DNA of 64,000 nt from Neurospora tetraspora (GCF_033439725.1 NW_026944392.1:186001-250000), one strand, 5' to 3'; numbered from the stretch's first letter, positions 20,857 to 32,881 are shown. Notes: generated from the sequence alone by a model not told the origin. Numbers and translations: made by a program.

Positions 20857-22320
20857 ATGGCCTGGCTCACCCGCGCCCTCTTCCTCCTCTCCCTCCTGTC
20901 CCACCTCCAGCTCCTCACCCTCGCCAAAACCTCTGACAAAAAACCCGCTGCCGCCGCTCCCATCGCCGGTGCCGGCCCCAAAGAAGACCTCGCCTACGAA
21001 GAAATCGACAAATTCCAAATTGTCTACGCCTCCAACGCCACTTTCCCCAACAGTATCCCGCCCACCGACGGCTGGTGGTCCTCCCCCCACTGCCTCCAAT
21101 CGACCTACTGCATCTACATCAACCCCACCCTCTCTCACAACCGCGGCATCGTGTTACTCACCAAACCCACCGACTTCCAAAAGATCTCACGCCTCGACCA
21201 CCACCTCTCCGCCGCCACCGACCGCATCGAAGCCCTCACCCCCGATGGCTCCGCTCCCTTCGAGGAGAGTTACATCCTTTCCAAAGGTCCCGGACTCACC
21301 GCTACTATGCAACTGAGACGGGGTAAACCACTAGCTTTAGCGGCGCCAGTGTTGCTGGTTCACAAGGACTTTTTCGGTGATATCTGGCGGAGGTCGGAGC
21401 GGAATAAACTCCTTGAGCAAGCAGTCTCCTTCCTCCCGCCTGCGACTCGGGAAAGGTTTGATCGTCAACGCACCCTCTCCCTTGGCCCCAGTCCGGACGG
21501 GAAGGATGGGAAGGGAACGAAGAGGTCGATTGAGCAAATCCTCCTCGCCTCCCCCTTTGAAATCGATCTCGGCTCTAACAGCTACACCCCCCTCGGCGCC
21601 GGCGGGCAAGAATCGCAAGCAGATCACTCAAAGCATTACGTCAACTACCCTTCCCTGTCCCTCTTCACGCATTCGTGCCGGCCTAACATCGCTTTCCACA
21701 TCGACGGTAACTTGGCGCTGAAGACGACCGTTGCGAGGAAGGTTAGCCCGGGGGAGGAGTTGAGCGTTGCTTATGTTGATCCGATGAAGCCGAGGAAGGA
21801 GAGGCAGGAGTGGGTTGGGAAATACCGTCCCTCCTCTGGATCGGGATCGGGATCGGGAGAAGAATCGGGAGGAGGAGGAGGGGGGTGTCCGTGTCCTGCT
21901 TGCTCTGGCCATTACCCCTCTGTTCTATCGAAGCAGCATGGGCATCCACATACTTCTTCACCTGCCGAAGAGCTGGCCAAATCTGACGCTCGACTCACTG
22001 AGTTGGAGAGTATCCGGTCTGAGTTGCGCAACCACGAGTCCCGTAAGGTGACGCCGGAGATGATCGAGAAATTCATCAAGTTGCATGTGGAAGAAGGGCT
22101 GGAGAGCAAGATGGCGGAGGCGTACGAGTTGGCGGCGACGAACTATAATTATCTTGGAGAGGATAGGAAGGCGAAGAAGTATGCGGACTTGGCGGTGCAG
22201 GCGGCGAGGATTGAGTACGGACGGGATGCGAACGATGTGATTACTATGAGGATCATGGCGGGGGATGTGAGGGGGCATTGGAGCTATCAGTATAAGGTTA
22301 AAAGGATGGGGGGTGCGTGA
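20857..22320 (+). CDS. SET-domain protein with N-terminal hydrophobic leader
   Basis: A single-exon 487-aa protein. The ATG at 20857 opens a hydrophobic leader (TRALFLLSLLSHLQLLTLA), unusual for this family and suggesting entry to the secretory pathway or a membrane anchor. The SET region spans about 142-308: SKGPGLTATMQLRRGKPLAL at its start, THSCRPNIAFH at 271-281 (the NHS/C-like SAM- and substrate-pocket motif) and GEELSVAYVD at 299-308. A post-SET-like CPCPAC cluster sits at 344-349 after a Gly/Ser linker, then a helical C-terminal part (YELAATNYNYLGEDRKAKKY) as in SMYD-type and fungal SET proteins. Such proteins are lysine methyltransferases; the target is unknown. It converges with the amidohydrolase gene, 100 bp between stops. 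Confidence 0.85.
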   Translation: MAWLTRALFLLSLLSHLQLLTLAKTSDKKPAAAAPIAGAGPKEDLAYEEIDKFQIVYASNATFPNSIPPTDGWWSSPHCLQSTYCIYINPTLSHNRGIVLLTKPTDFQKISRLDHHLSAATDRIEALTPDGSAPFEESYILSKGPGLTATMQLRRGKPLALAAPVLLVHKDFFGDIWRRSERNKLLEQAVSFLPPATRERFDRQRTLSLGPSPDGKDGKGTKRSIEQILLASPFEIDLGSNSYTPLGAGGQESQADHSKHYVNYPSLSLFTHSCRPNIAFHIDGNLALKTTVARKVSPGEELSVAYVDPMKPRKERQEWVGKYRPSSGSGSGSGEESGGGGGGCPCPACSGHYPSVLSKQHGHPHTSSPAEELAKSDARLTELESIRSELRNHESRKVTPEMIEKFIKLHVEEGLESKMAEAYELAATNYNYLGEDRKAKKYADLAVQAARIEYGRDANDVITMRIMAGDVRGHWSYQYKVKRMGGA

Positions 22321-22421
22321 TGGAAGAGGGATACCCGCATAAGTTGTTTGGTTGATGGAGGCAGAGAAGACGAGGAAGGACGAACAAGATTTGCTGCGTT
22401 GATGTTATAGTACGAGTGCCC

Positions 22422-24240
22422 CTAGGAAGAAGCTTTTCGAGATCTGACCAGCTGCTCACCCGCCTTCTCCCTATTGAGATCCTCCCTCCACACCTCCCTA
22501 TCAAACCGCAACACACTCTCCAGCAACACCTGCGCCCCCCTCACACAATCCTCCTCGCTCGTAAACTCCTCCGGATGATGGCTTAACCCGCCCTTACTCG
22601 GCACAAAGATCATGCTCGTCGGACACCTCTTGGCTGTGTTGACCGAATCATGACCAGCACCACTGACCATCTGGTACTTCACCAGTCCCAAGGCCTGCTC
22701 TAAATCCCCGGTTTCGGCTCCGAGAACAGAAAGAGCGGACTCCTTCACCGCCTTGCAACACCTCTCATCAAACCCCTGGGCAGGCGAGTTCGTATCCTCC
22801 TGCCAGGTTACGGAGCAGGGCAAGCCACTGAACCCCGGCCTCTCGGCGATGACGTCGAACTTCCTGCGTAATCTTCTCTCAAACGAGACGAGTGTGTGGT
22901 CGGAGGGCGAGCGGATATCGAGCGAGAATTTGACCCTACCGGGAATGGTGTTGACGCTTCCCGGGAAGACTTGGTAGACGCCGACGGAGACGAGGACGCC
23001 CTGCACCTCGCCTTTGTAGCGGGCGTAACGGATCATGGAGTTGGCCACCATTAAAGCGTCGGCGCGCTGAGCATAAGGGGTGGTTCCTGTATGAGCCTCT
23101 GTGATGATGGAAGTCAGTCTGGCTTTTGTCCGATCTCTCAAGCGCAAAAACATAAAGAATACTATGACACTCACCTTTCCCAACAACCTCGATTGTAAAC
23201 CACTTATACGCCTGACTCCCCCTCACCACACCCACCTTCTTCCCTTTCGCCTCCAATATCGGCCCCTGCTCAATATGCAGTTCAAAGTGCGCAGCCATCG
23301 GCATCTCCTCAAAACTGCACTTTTTGTCACCCAAATACCCAATCCTTTCCAACTCTTCCTTCATCGTCTTTCCTTCCCCAGAAACCTCCTTCAACGAATG
23401 TGCCCTCTCCAACGGGATCTCCCCCGCCCACACCCCGCTACTCACCATACTCACCGGAAACCGCGCTCCTTCCTCGTTCGTCCAGCACACCACGCCCACC
23501 GGCCTCCACGTCTTTACATTCTGTTCCTTCAACGCCCTCAATGCTTCCAGTCCCGCCATCACCCCCAGCACGCCATCATACCTCCCTCCCCTCGGCTGGG
23601 TATCGAGATGACTGCCCATCATCACGGGCGGCAGCCTCTTTCCGTCTTTAGTAGGCCTCCTGTCGGAAACACCATCCCTGATAGCCCAAATATTCCCCAT
23701 CTCATCCACCTCCACCTCACACCCCAACGCTCTCGCTTCTTTCACAAACCAGTTCCGCACCTGTTTGTCCGCATCCGTTAGGGCCAAGCGGTTCATGCCC
23801 GTGTCGTTTTCCCCGGGACCCCAGCGGTGGGCGGCGCCGAACTGGGAGCATGTCTCGTGGATGTTTCGGGACAGCTGGTTGTGGGATTTGAGGAAGGTGG
23901 AGAGGGAGGAGATGTCTGAGTTGGAGGCTGGGGAATATGAAGATGCGGATCCTGGGACGGCGTCGGGGGGAGGGGTGTAGTTGTTGAGGTCGGAGGTTGT
24001 TGACTTTGGGCGGCGGCCGCGTCTTCGGGGGGCGTCTGTCTCAAAGACAGGCGTGGTGGTTGTTGGTGATGGTTGTCGTTCATCTTCACCGGCGGGGGTG
24101 GTGGTGTTGGTGTTTTGAAGTCGGGAGGAAAGCGACAAGAACCGGTGACGTTGACAGCTTGTCACTGCTAGTGCCGGGCGTGTGCTGAGTCCCCGCGTGG
24201 CCAAGCGTTTGACTGATGGGCGCATGATCTGTGGTATCAT
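22422..24240 (-). CDS. M20-family N-carbamoyl/allantoate-type amidohydrolase
   Basis: Two exons give a 580-aa protein: exon 1 23175-24240, a 76-nt intron 23099-23174 (GTGAGT to CACAG), exon 2 22422-23098. Metal-site motifs of the M20 amidase/hydantoinase-carbamoylase family are in order: GSHLDT (His near 211), GGRYDGVLGVMAGLEAL (Asp near 222), TNEEGARF (Glu near 256), HIEQGP and SGAGHDSVN. Known members hydrolyse N-carbamoyl amino acids, beta-ureidopropionate or allantoate with two Zn or Mn ions, in purine or pyrimidine breakdown; the exact substrate cannot be told from sequence. The N-terminus (MRPSVKRLATRGLSTRPALA) is basic and Ser/Arg-rich like a mitochondrial presequence, then a long low-complexity linker precedes the catalytic part. 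An ATG at 24225 is an alternative start. Confidence 0.9.
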
Positions 24241-25310
24241 GACTGCCTTGATGCGTTACCGAAGTCGAAACAACCCAAACCGGAGGCGCGATGATGTGTT
24301 TTATACGAGAACTCGAGGAATTGAGTGTGTGGAAAGATTGACGTGAATTTGGCTCGCGACAATCGGCGCCAGCATCTGGCAATGGGACAGTGGAGTACTA
24401 CCCCGCAGCAATTGTATGCCGTCCCGAGGGCGAAAATCAAGGGCGGACTGCATCCATCACGAGGGGATACATAGGTTAGCCGATTGAGAAGATTTGGGTA
24501 ACACATTGCGAAAGGAACTAAACCGGAGTGTGCCAAAGGAAGGAGAGAATGGAATATGGAGAAGGGGAGAATGACGAATGTTGAGATACAGAAGCAGCAG
24601 AAAGTGAGGGCGCGGGGCCGGGAATAAGATGTAATCCTATCTCCTTCCCCGCAGCTTGGGTAGAAACAGTGATAGCAGGATAACAGAGCAATAGGAAAAG
24701 ACACTCCTGAGATGAGGTGAGACAGGTACCTTGTAAGGAGAAACCTAAGAAAATCGGAGATGCTGAATCACAATCGCACACCGTCCAAGTCGCAACTGTT
24801 GAAGGATGATATGGTGTTGTTCGATTTTTTAAAGACGCTCGTCGCCAGCGAAATCGAGGAGAAAACACGAGTGGTACAGTGGTCTCGTAGAATGGAAATT
24901 TCGTTGGACGTCAAAAAGAAGGAGAGAAATTGGGTGGAAATCCGGCGCTGACCAAATTGAATAGAGAACTTTTCAAGAAGGAAAAGCAAATGGCGAAGCG
25001 GTGGGCGACGACCTCCTCATATTTTCTTCCCAGCAAACGCTCCTTCCCAATACCACCATTCGGGGTGGGAAAGTGGGCGTACCTTCCTTTCCTTCTCCGT
25101 CATGCTCTACACTGCAGCGGGTCCTAACGAAATCCCGGAAAGTGGCTGTCACCACCAGGGTAATGCACTAACAGCGTTCCTCCCAACACCCACCCCTTCA
25201 CGTTAGTCACATATCACTTAAAGCACTTCAGAACTTCTGGAAAAGAACAAGAATCATAAACATTAGGTATCATAACTATCGTAAAAGAACACCGACTTCC
25301 ACCACCGCAC
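24241..25310. other. Intergenic region between two minus-strand genes
   Basis: About 1.07 kb: promoter of the amidohydrolase gene and 3' flank of cat-1. Minus-strand open frames at 24237-24868 lack supported splice sites. Confidence 0.5.
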
Positions 25311-27579
25311 TTAGTACGCAACCATCGAGTGCAATCCATCCAACTCTCTGTCCCAATTCCTGTGCTGGGCAATAGCATAGAAGAACTCTCCCAAGAACCC
25401 AGCAGCGCCCTTGGCAATCTTGACGGCATCCTTGAAGCTCTCGGGCTTGACCTGCCTGAGGGTAACAACACCATAACTTTCATTCACCTCCGTCTCATTG
25501 CTAACGGTGACCTGAGGCAAAGCGATCGCCTTGGCAACAAGATCAACTGCCTCGCCGGTAGCACCGATGGCCTTGAGGTGACCAAACGCCTCGCGGATCC
25601 AGTGCAGAGCACGGCCGTTCTTGGAGAGCGTCTCAACAGCCTTGGCGCCGCCGGGGATGTAAATGGCGTCGACCATGGTCGAGCGGAAGCCCTCGAGGTG
25701 GTGGTGGGGCTGGACAGTAGAGCCGTTGGCGGCAGTGACCTTGGAGCGGCGGGGGCCGATAACAAGGGGGATGGCCAAGTTGGCAGAGATGGCGGCGTAA
25801 GCAGCGTCGTAAGCGACCTTGTCGAAGCCATCGGCGATGATGATCGCAACACGACGGGACTTGATGGTCGGGGTCGCGGGAGGGAACTCGGTCTGGCTGA
25901 GATGGATGGTCTTCTTGCCGTGGTTGGGGTGCTTAGTGGTAGTGGGAGCCTCGCCACCAACCATCTCGGCGACGGTCTGAGCAAGACCAATGTCGATGTC
26001 GGCCAGACGCTGGACCATGCGGCCGTAGACAACAGGATCCTCGCAGTGGTCGAGCTCGAAGCTAAGAGCGTTGATGATGTGCTTCTTCTCGATTGGCGAC
26101 ATGGAGTTGAAGAAGAGCTGGGCCTGGCTGAAGTGCTCCTTGAACTTGGAGCTCTTGGCACGGGCCTTGATGCCAGCCACCTTCTCGGCGTACTCGAGGT
26201 AACCGCCCTCCTTGTGGGTAGCGGGAGGGCAGGCCTCGAAGCGGTTGGGGTAGTAGTTGACGGTGCCGCGAGAGATGGTGTGGCGCATGGCACCATCACG
26301 GTTGAAGTTCATGACGGGGCACACAGGGCGGTTGATGGGAAGCTCCTGGAAGTTAACACCAAGACGGGAGAGCTGGGTGTCGAAGTAGGAGAAGTTACGG
26401 CCCTGGAGAAGAGGGTCGTCGGAGAAGCCAATGCCGGAAACGACGTGGCTGGTGCAGAAAGCAATCTGCTCAGTCTGGGGGAAGAACTCGTCGGGGTTGC
26501 GGTTAAGCTCCATCTCACCAATGTAGCGGACGGGGACGAGGTCCTCGGGCCAGATCTTGGTGGCATCGAGGATATCGAAGTCGAACTTGTGCTCGTCCTC
26601 CTCGGCAATGGCCTGGATACCAAACTTCCACTTGGGGTAGGCACCGTTCTCGATAGCCTCCCAAAGATCCTTGCGATGGAAATCGGGGTCCTGACCACCC
26701 AGCTTGAGGGCCTCATCCCAAACGAGGGAGTGGACACCGAGCTCGGGAGTCCAGTGGAACTTGACAAAGTGACGCTTGCCCTGGGCATTGATGAGAGTAA
26801 AGGTGTTGACACCGAAACCCTGCATCATGCGGAAGGAACGGGGAATGCCGCGATCACTCATGGCCCACGTGAACATGTGAGTGGCCTCGGTGTGGTTGAA
26901 TTGGAAATCCCAGAAGTTGTTGTGAGCACTCTGGGCCTGGGGCACCTCGTTGTGCGGCTCGGGCTTGCCAGCGTGAATGACATCGGGGAACTTGATGGCG
27001 TCCTGGATGAAGAAGACGGGGATATTGTTGCCGACAAGATCCCAGTTACCCTCCTCTGTGTAGAACTTGGTGGCAAAACCACGGACATCACGAACAGTGT
27101 CGGCACTGCCCCTGCTGCCGAGGACGGTAGAGAAGCGCACAAAGACGGGGGTCTCGCGCGAGGTATCGGTAAGGACAGGGGCGAATGTGAGATCGGAGGC
27201 GCTCTCGTAGACTCTGAACTTGCCAAAGGCACCGCTGCCACGGGCGTGGACTACTCGCTCTGGGATTCTCTCGTGGTCGAAGCGCATGATCTGGGAACAT
27301 TGTGTTGGTAGGTGCATATCAAAGGACGAGGGATGCGACTTGACGTACTCTTTCACGGGCAAAGGGGTCCTCGAGGAGAGAAGGACCAATCTTGTCATCG
27401 CTGACGATTCTAAGCCAGTCGTCGGCGGTGGTCTGCTTGACACCATAGTCGGTGGTGAGGCGGGCATCCTTGCCAGTCTCCTTGAACTCGTTCTTGAGAT
27501 CATCAACCTTTTTGCTGCCGGGAGCGCTGGTGAGGGCCTCCTTGGCCTTCTGGCCGGCCTGGCTGATGATGTTGGACAT
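25311..27579 (-). CDS. cat-1: Large-subunit (clade 2) catalase, CAT-1 ortholog
   Basis: Heme catalase converting hydrogen peroxide to water and oxygen. Exon 1 (27349-27579) starts MSNIISQAGQKAKEALTSAP, a 58-nt intron (27291-27348; GTACGT to CCCAG) follows, and exon 2 runs to 25311, giving 736 aa, the length I recall for Neurospora crassa CAT-1, which it matches almost throughout. Active-site residues are in place: His near 92 in RVVHARGSGAFG, Asn near 165 in LVGNNIPVFF, and the heme-binding Tyr near 379 in RNFSYFDTQ. The C-terminal 150 residues form the extra flavodoxin/DJ-1-like domain of large catalases (RRVAIIIADGFDK). In N. crassa, CAT-1 is abundant in conidia and stationary cells. Codon bias is strong, which explains the long antisense open frame. 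Confidence 0.97.
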
Positions 27580-27769
27580 TGTGGGATTAGACTGCTGGAG
27601 AATGTGTTCTGTTGGTGGTTCTGCTGCAGAATCTAGAGTAGGATAATGCAACGCCAGTCGTTGCATAAGGCGATGAGGTATGAAGGAGGAAGAGGAAGAG
27701 GAAGAGAGATGGACTGGAGAATTAGGAATGGAGAGAGTGTTTCTGTTATGTATTACACATCTAAATGCA

Positions 27770-27777
27770 TGACGTCA
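27770..27777. promoter_or_regulatory. CRE-like site TGACGTCA upstream of cat-1
   Basis: Perfect 8-bp palindrome TGACGTCA, 191 bp upstream of the cat-1 ATG. This is the binding site of ATF/CREB-type bZIP factors. In Neurospora, stress signalling through the OS-2 MAP kinase and the ATF-1 homologue has been reported to control cat-1; that this site mediates it is inference. Confidence 0.6.
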
Positions 27778-28411
27778 GATCACAATGCTGTCAGTGCATT
27801 CCCCTTCAACCTCCCAATTTCTGCAAAACCCCGACTACCCGTTGGGATGGAGGTCAGTTCCTGTCTGTTTCCCCAAACTCTGGTGCCGGGTAGGCAGACA
27901 AGACGCGTGTATCAACAGCTTGGCTTCTCTACAATTGCTGGCTTCAAGGCCTGGAACAGGGAGATCTTGGGCGATCAGCCGAGGGCAGCCATTGCGGGGT
28001 TCATACATTCGCAACTGTTCAATATTCTGCCAGGAACGGACTTGTGTCGGAGACTTCGGTCGGTAATCGAGATCTCTGTCTTCATAGAGGAAGGAACATG
28101 GGAAAGGAGAAGGATGAGGTGGGGCGAAGTGTTCGGAAAGGGAATGGCACAACCTATGTTTGGACATTCGTACCCCACTTGATCTCTTAACGATGACATC
28201 ACCAACTTGACTTCCATCTGCCATTGCATTTCCAATCACTGTTCTTCTGATTGTTGAAGCCGGCACATGCCAGTGACGAACCAGAAATCTAGACGCAGGG
28301 GATAGATAGTTCGAGTTGTTGATTTTCCGGAGATTTGTCTCCGTCTCCACGAGGCGCCATGTTGTGACTTTGCGAATGTCTTATTTTATCGGTCACTAAC
28401 ACAAGACAGGC

Positions 28412-28419
28412 TGACGTCA
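28412..28419. promoter_or_regulatory. Second CRE-like TGACGTCA next to GATA motifs
   Basis: A second perfect TGACGTCA, followed at once by TTATCTTATC (two GATA-factor motifs on the other strand), and enclosed by an inverted CTAACAC/GTGTTAG. It lies about 830 bp upstream of the cat-1 start. Function is inferred from motif only. Confidence 0.4.
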
Positions 28420-30346
28420 TTATCTTATCGTGTGTTAGGGTGGCCATAGCTCCTTAAACTCCCACGTGAGCTTCCCTTCGACTTTTGCAACACTCGCCGT
28501 CCGCTTCATATCGTTGCCCATTCCCAGCAGAAGCCCAGGCCGTCAATCAAATACAATGCCTTGCTCGACTTCTCATACTTTCTGGGAATTTGGTTCTTAT
28601 TCAACGATATTACCGATATGCGGACCAAGTCGTAGGCTCTCAATTTCAGAGCGATCGACCTCCGGAGCGGCCCGTCTCACAGCTCCACGCCAGCACAGCC
28701 CAAGTGGAAAGCCATCGAGTGGACACACACCACCAAGTCAATTTTGACATTTCGACTCGGATACTCAATTCTTTTCACGCTCAACTATGGTTAGCGGGAA
28801 TCTTAAATCGCCCAACCACTTCAATCACACAACAACATGCCCATATCACTGTGGTTGCCTGGTGGCTATCGGCTGCGCAAACCGTCGGGTCCGGTCGCTG
28901 GCTGTCCCTGTTCCCGTCGTCTTGTTAAGGGAGCACAGGTTGGTGCGTGCCCTGTTAAGGGATGCTCCAAAACTTCGAGCTCTCCCAAGCGACCATGTCT
29001 CTCCCGCCGTCTTCCACATTCATTTGCAACTTCTCAATATAGTCCGCGTTTCCTTTTTGGTGTGGTCTGGCCGATGCAGTTGATCCTGTTGTCTTGGAGC
29101 TAACAGAGCTCCGCCTCAAGCTGAGGTGCTGTCACAGTAGCAACAGTGCAGCAGGCCCCCATCCGTCACCACCAAGCCTCCCACAACATGAAAGTCAAGG
29201 CCTAGAACACCAACACCACCTTTCCATACTTCTCTCCCCTTCCACAGGCACTTTTTGATTCAGCTGACCGTTGAGACAGCCGCACCTGAAATGCCGTACT
29301 CACTGGCAGCGTTTTTCACTTCTTTGATGGCCGAGGTCTTTCCATGTCAACATCACAAGTCATCAGACGACCGCCATCAGAGGTGCTTCTACATCGCCAT
29401 CCCTGCAACCTTAACATCGCCAGGGTCATCCTCCAAGTCCCCTTACCCTGCAACGGACGTCTTGTTCCTTTTCGTTTTCTTTCTTTCGACCTTGCTCGGC
29501 CTTAGATCTCGGCCTTACGAGTATCTAGAAGTCTAGAACGCTGGCCGTTTCATGACTTCCGACTTCGTTACCCGCGCGTCTACCCATACCGTGGCTTTGA
29601 TCCTTCGACCTGGCCGCAGAAAAGCCCCGGGGTCTGGCGACTAGATGTCCTTTCGACAAAGTGTATCAAAGCCACACCTGCCTGCGGGTGGCTTGACATG
29701 ATGGACGGGTTACATGTGAGGTTGCGGCACAGAGAAAAGTCTTGATGTCGCAACCCGCATCCGGAGGAGCACAAGTGTGCCTCTTTTATGTTGGTGCCTC
29801 TTGGCTGCCTCTCTGGACGGTGGCCTCCCAAGCGCCTTTTGATATAGAACCTCAAGTCAAAGTTGATTTTTATAAGTATCAAAATCGAGTCCATATCTTC
29901 GCATCCAAGACAAAAAATGTCATACTCGTCAGGATCTCATGCAAGTCGACCCACAATCGAGGTTTGCCCATTCTTGTCCGACACCTATCATTCGCAGACA
30001 CATGGACGCTACTGCATGGTGGCTCACTGGTTGATGTCCTGCATGTTATCGCCCACTTCCCTGTCGTCAATCCGCCACTTCGCGACGTTATAGGGGCAAC
30101 AATACGCCATATGGTGCCCTCACTGCCCTGTTATATTTTGTGTTGGCACGCAGACCAATAGGACGGCCGTCGCAAACAACAAGCACGCATTTTATAACAA
30201 GCTGGACCCCCGACATCTCTTGCTTGCTCAAGGCTTGGCCGGATCAACCCCACTCCGCTTGTCCCGCATCACGCCAGTCACCCAATTCCCGTCATTCAAA
30301 ACAGTCAACGCCCAACTCCGGCACCCCATCCCGGTCAGACACCGAC

Positions 30347-32881
30347 ATGCCTACGGACTCCTCCGATATGAATCGGCGGCCCTCAACCAAGAGGTGGTCG
30401 ACAACTGAGAGTCTGCGCCGCGGCAGAGGCCCTCCGACATGCCGCGTACCTCAGTGCAGAGACACAGCAGTACCCATTGCAGGAGCCTTTGATGACCAGA
30501 TACTTCTCTCACTCTACTGTAAACGACGTATGTCAACTAGCTTGGACTCCATCTCATACTGAAAAGCCCTGACTAACAAACGCCCATGTATAGACACATG
30601 CCGATGGGAGCATCCACCCTACGACAGGAGCTGTTGCCCCGACCCTGTAACGACAGGGCAAGACTTATGTGACCACCGTAGGAGCCTCACCGCACTTGCT
30701 CTGTTGCCATGGCGATATTGACTAACTATTCCTAGACGAAAAACTTCTATCATGCGCGTGCACAACGGAACCCTGTCTGCAAAAAAGAGATTACGAAGAA
30801 GTTGCTGACAGTGTTGACCCAACGGCCCCTTGGTTTTGTTCTACTCATCGCTGTGGCCATGATAGGTGTGATAAAGAAGGTACCGGTAGTGACCAACATA
30901 ATCGGCGATGCGACAAGCACAAGCGATGCGATGTGCCAGACTGCAAGTCACCACCAGACGTTCAAAACGACAGCTTCTACTGCAAGCAACATACTTGCAG
31001 AAGCGCCCACTGTCCCAACATCGCCAAGAAAAACAACCTCTGCACGGAGCATCAGCGATGTGCTCGCGAAGGGTGTCACAAACCTCGATATTGGCCCGAC
31101 ACTGGACTCGATGATCTGGATGCACCACCATTGTGTGAAACACACTTCAAGCAGAAAGCTCGATGTGCGAACCCAGATTGTAGACGACAAAAGGAAAATG
31201 GAAAGGGCCGGTACTGTTCCGAGCATGAGTGTAAGGCTGGACAGTGTCCAGAGGAGAGAGGCAGCTCTGGAAGCCCTTACTGCCACAAGCGTAAGACATG
31301 TAACAAATTACGTTTCGTAATCGTCAGCTAACCAAACTGATAGATCGCTGCAGGAAGGACGGCTGTCCTAATCCTCTCGTCAACGGCTCAGGTACCGGCA
31401 CCGGCCCTTTCTGCCCGAAACATACCTGCAAGGCCCCATCATGTCAACGAAGCACCGCAACGGCCAGCTCTTCCCACTGCGAGATTCACACTTGCAGCAA
31501 GCCAGACTGCACCAATGCCGTCGACACCATCGTCAATTCGACGACCTCCGCAAAGTCCTCCCCTCCCCTCTGCAAGCTACACAAATGCAAGATTGCCTCC
31601 TGTCCCGAAGAAGCGACGCCCATCTCCGAGACCACAGCAGGCTACTGCCTCGCCAAGCACGGGTGTGTCGAGACCGACTGCCTGAAAGGCCGAATCTACG
31701 ACGATCAAGGAACACCGTTCGAGCGATGCGCCGATCATGAACGGCAACGGTGGAAAGATGCGGGTAGGAGAGACGCTGAAGAGGCCAGAGAGGAAGAGGA
31801 CGCGCTACGAAAGAAGGGGCAGCTCAAGAAAGACAAGGAACAGCAAGAGGAGAGAGAATCATTTCTGCAGGAGAAAGAGACGTTGATGAAGGAAAATGAG
31901 GCGTTGCAGAAAGAAAAGCATGACTTGATGGTTATGTTACAAAAGGTCAATCAGTACAAGAAGGAGATGGAGAGGCTGGAACAAGAGAACGAAGACCTAT
32001 TTGCAGAGAAGGAGGAGCTACGAGACGCCCACGAAGCGCATCAAAAGAGGTTGCGAAAAGGACGAAGACCCTCAATGGCGGCTCCCAGCCCCGGATTCTA
32101 CCCCAACGGCATTCCGGCTACAGCTCCCGGACCAGGAGGATATCCTCCGTTCGGGCCACCGGACGGTCATCCATTTCCAGGGCCAGGCCCCATGCCAATA
32201 CCTGGGATGAACGGCAGCAAACTAGGGAGGGAATCTCCCATTAGCCGCAGCTTCCGTGGCAGTGCTTGGGACACATCCCGGGACTCTCTTCTTTCACATC
32301 AGCACGATGATCACGAGTATCCCTACTACTCCGAAGAAGACAGAGGCGGAACACCAACAGACATCTCGTTCGACCACAGCAGCGAGCATGATCCCTCCCA
32401 ACCTCAACGGGGTCGCATCCGTGACGTTCCCTTGGACTGGCGGGAGCCGCCTACACCCGGGCGCGAGCCGCGTGGTAGAGAGGCTAGAGAGCTGAGGGAT
32501 AAATCGAGAGGTAGGGTCAGAGGCGATACCACTGAGACTATCAAAGAAGCTGGAGCAGTCGCAAGAAGTCCGAGGGATAAGAGTAAGCCGAGGCGGACGA
32601 AGAGCAAACATCGAGGGACAACTGGGGGGTACGGGGCTTATGATGCTATGAGGAGACGGAGCGGTGCGGGTCTGAGCCAGTGGCAAGGAGATGCTACGCA
32701 GGCGCCACCGCTGTCGTCAAGGAGGTCAAAGACCTTCGGGACTGGGAAGCCGAGGCCTGTGAGTATGGCGGGGAGTGTTCCGGATGCATATGGTGGAGGA
32801 GGGTATGGACATCCGGCGGCTGGGCATACGGGGTATTGGGGGCAGCGGGGACATGGGGAGTACTGTGATAGTGAGGAATGA
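30347..32881 (+). CDS. Cys/His-repeat protein with coiled coil and Arg/Gly/Pro-rich tail
   Basis: Four exons (30347-30527, 30594-30677, 30736-31290, 31344-32881), all introns phase 1 with GT...AG and CTAAC branch sites, give 785 aa. The N-terminal half has about eleven imperfect repeats of C-x3-5-C ... (Y/F/L)C-x2-H-x-C, such as FYCKQHTCRSAHCPN, NLCTEHQRCAREGC and YCSEHECKAGQCPE; regular Cys and His suggest bound zinc. Three of four exons end inside or beside a repeat, so repeats and exons may have grown together. Next comes a Glu/Lys coiled coil (about 31750-32060; MERLEQENEDLFAEKEELRD), then a Pro/Gly segment (PGPGGYPPFGPPDGHPFPGP) and an Arg/Ser-rich tail. No family I know has this layout; a scaffold or nucleic-acid binding role is possible. 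ATG 30347 is the first in frame. Confidence 0.8.

Larger units (their letters stand above)
27580..30346. other. 2.8-kb intergenic region upstream of cat-1
   Basis: Contains the cat-1 promoter side and the promoter of the plus-strand Cys/His-repeat gene. Two CRE-like TGACGTCA palindromes are listed separately. Several open frames of 80-180 codons overlap on both strands (for example 27646-28182), but none has consistent splice sites or protein-like composition, so none is called. Confidence 0.5.

Noticed and set aside
20584-21138. 184-codon Gly/Val/Glu-rich minus-strand frame
   Set aside because: Opposite the start of the SET gene; no splice sites or family signal.
25329-27311. 660-aa open frame on the plus strand
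   Set aside because: Exactly antisense to the catalase exon and explained by its codon bias; the amino-acid pattern (Val/Leu/Gly/Asp rich, no motif) is typical of such shadows.
27646-28182. 178-codon plus-strand frame upstream of cat-1
   Set aside because: Overlaps an equally long minus-strand frame and lies in the promoter; no protein-like features.
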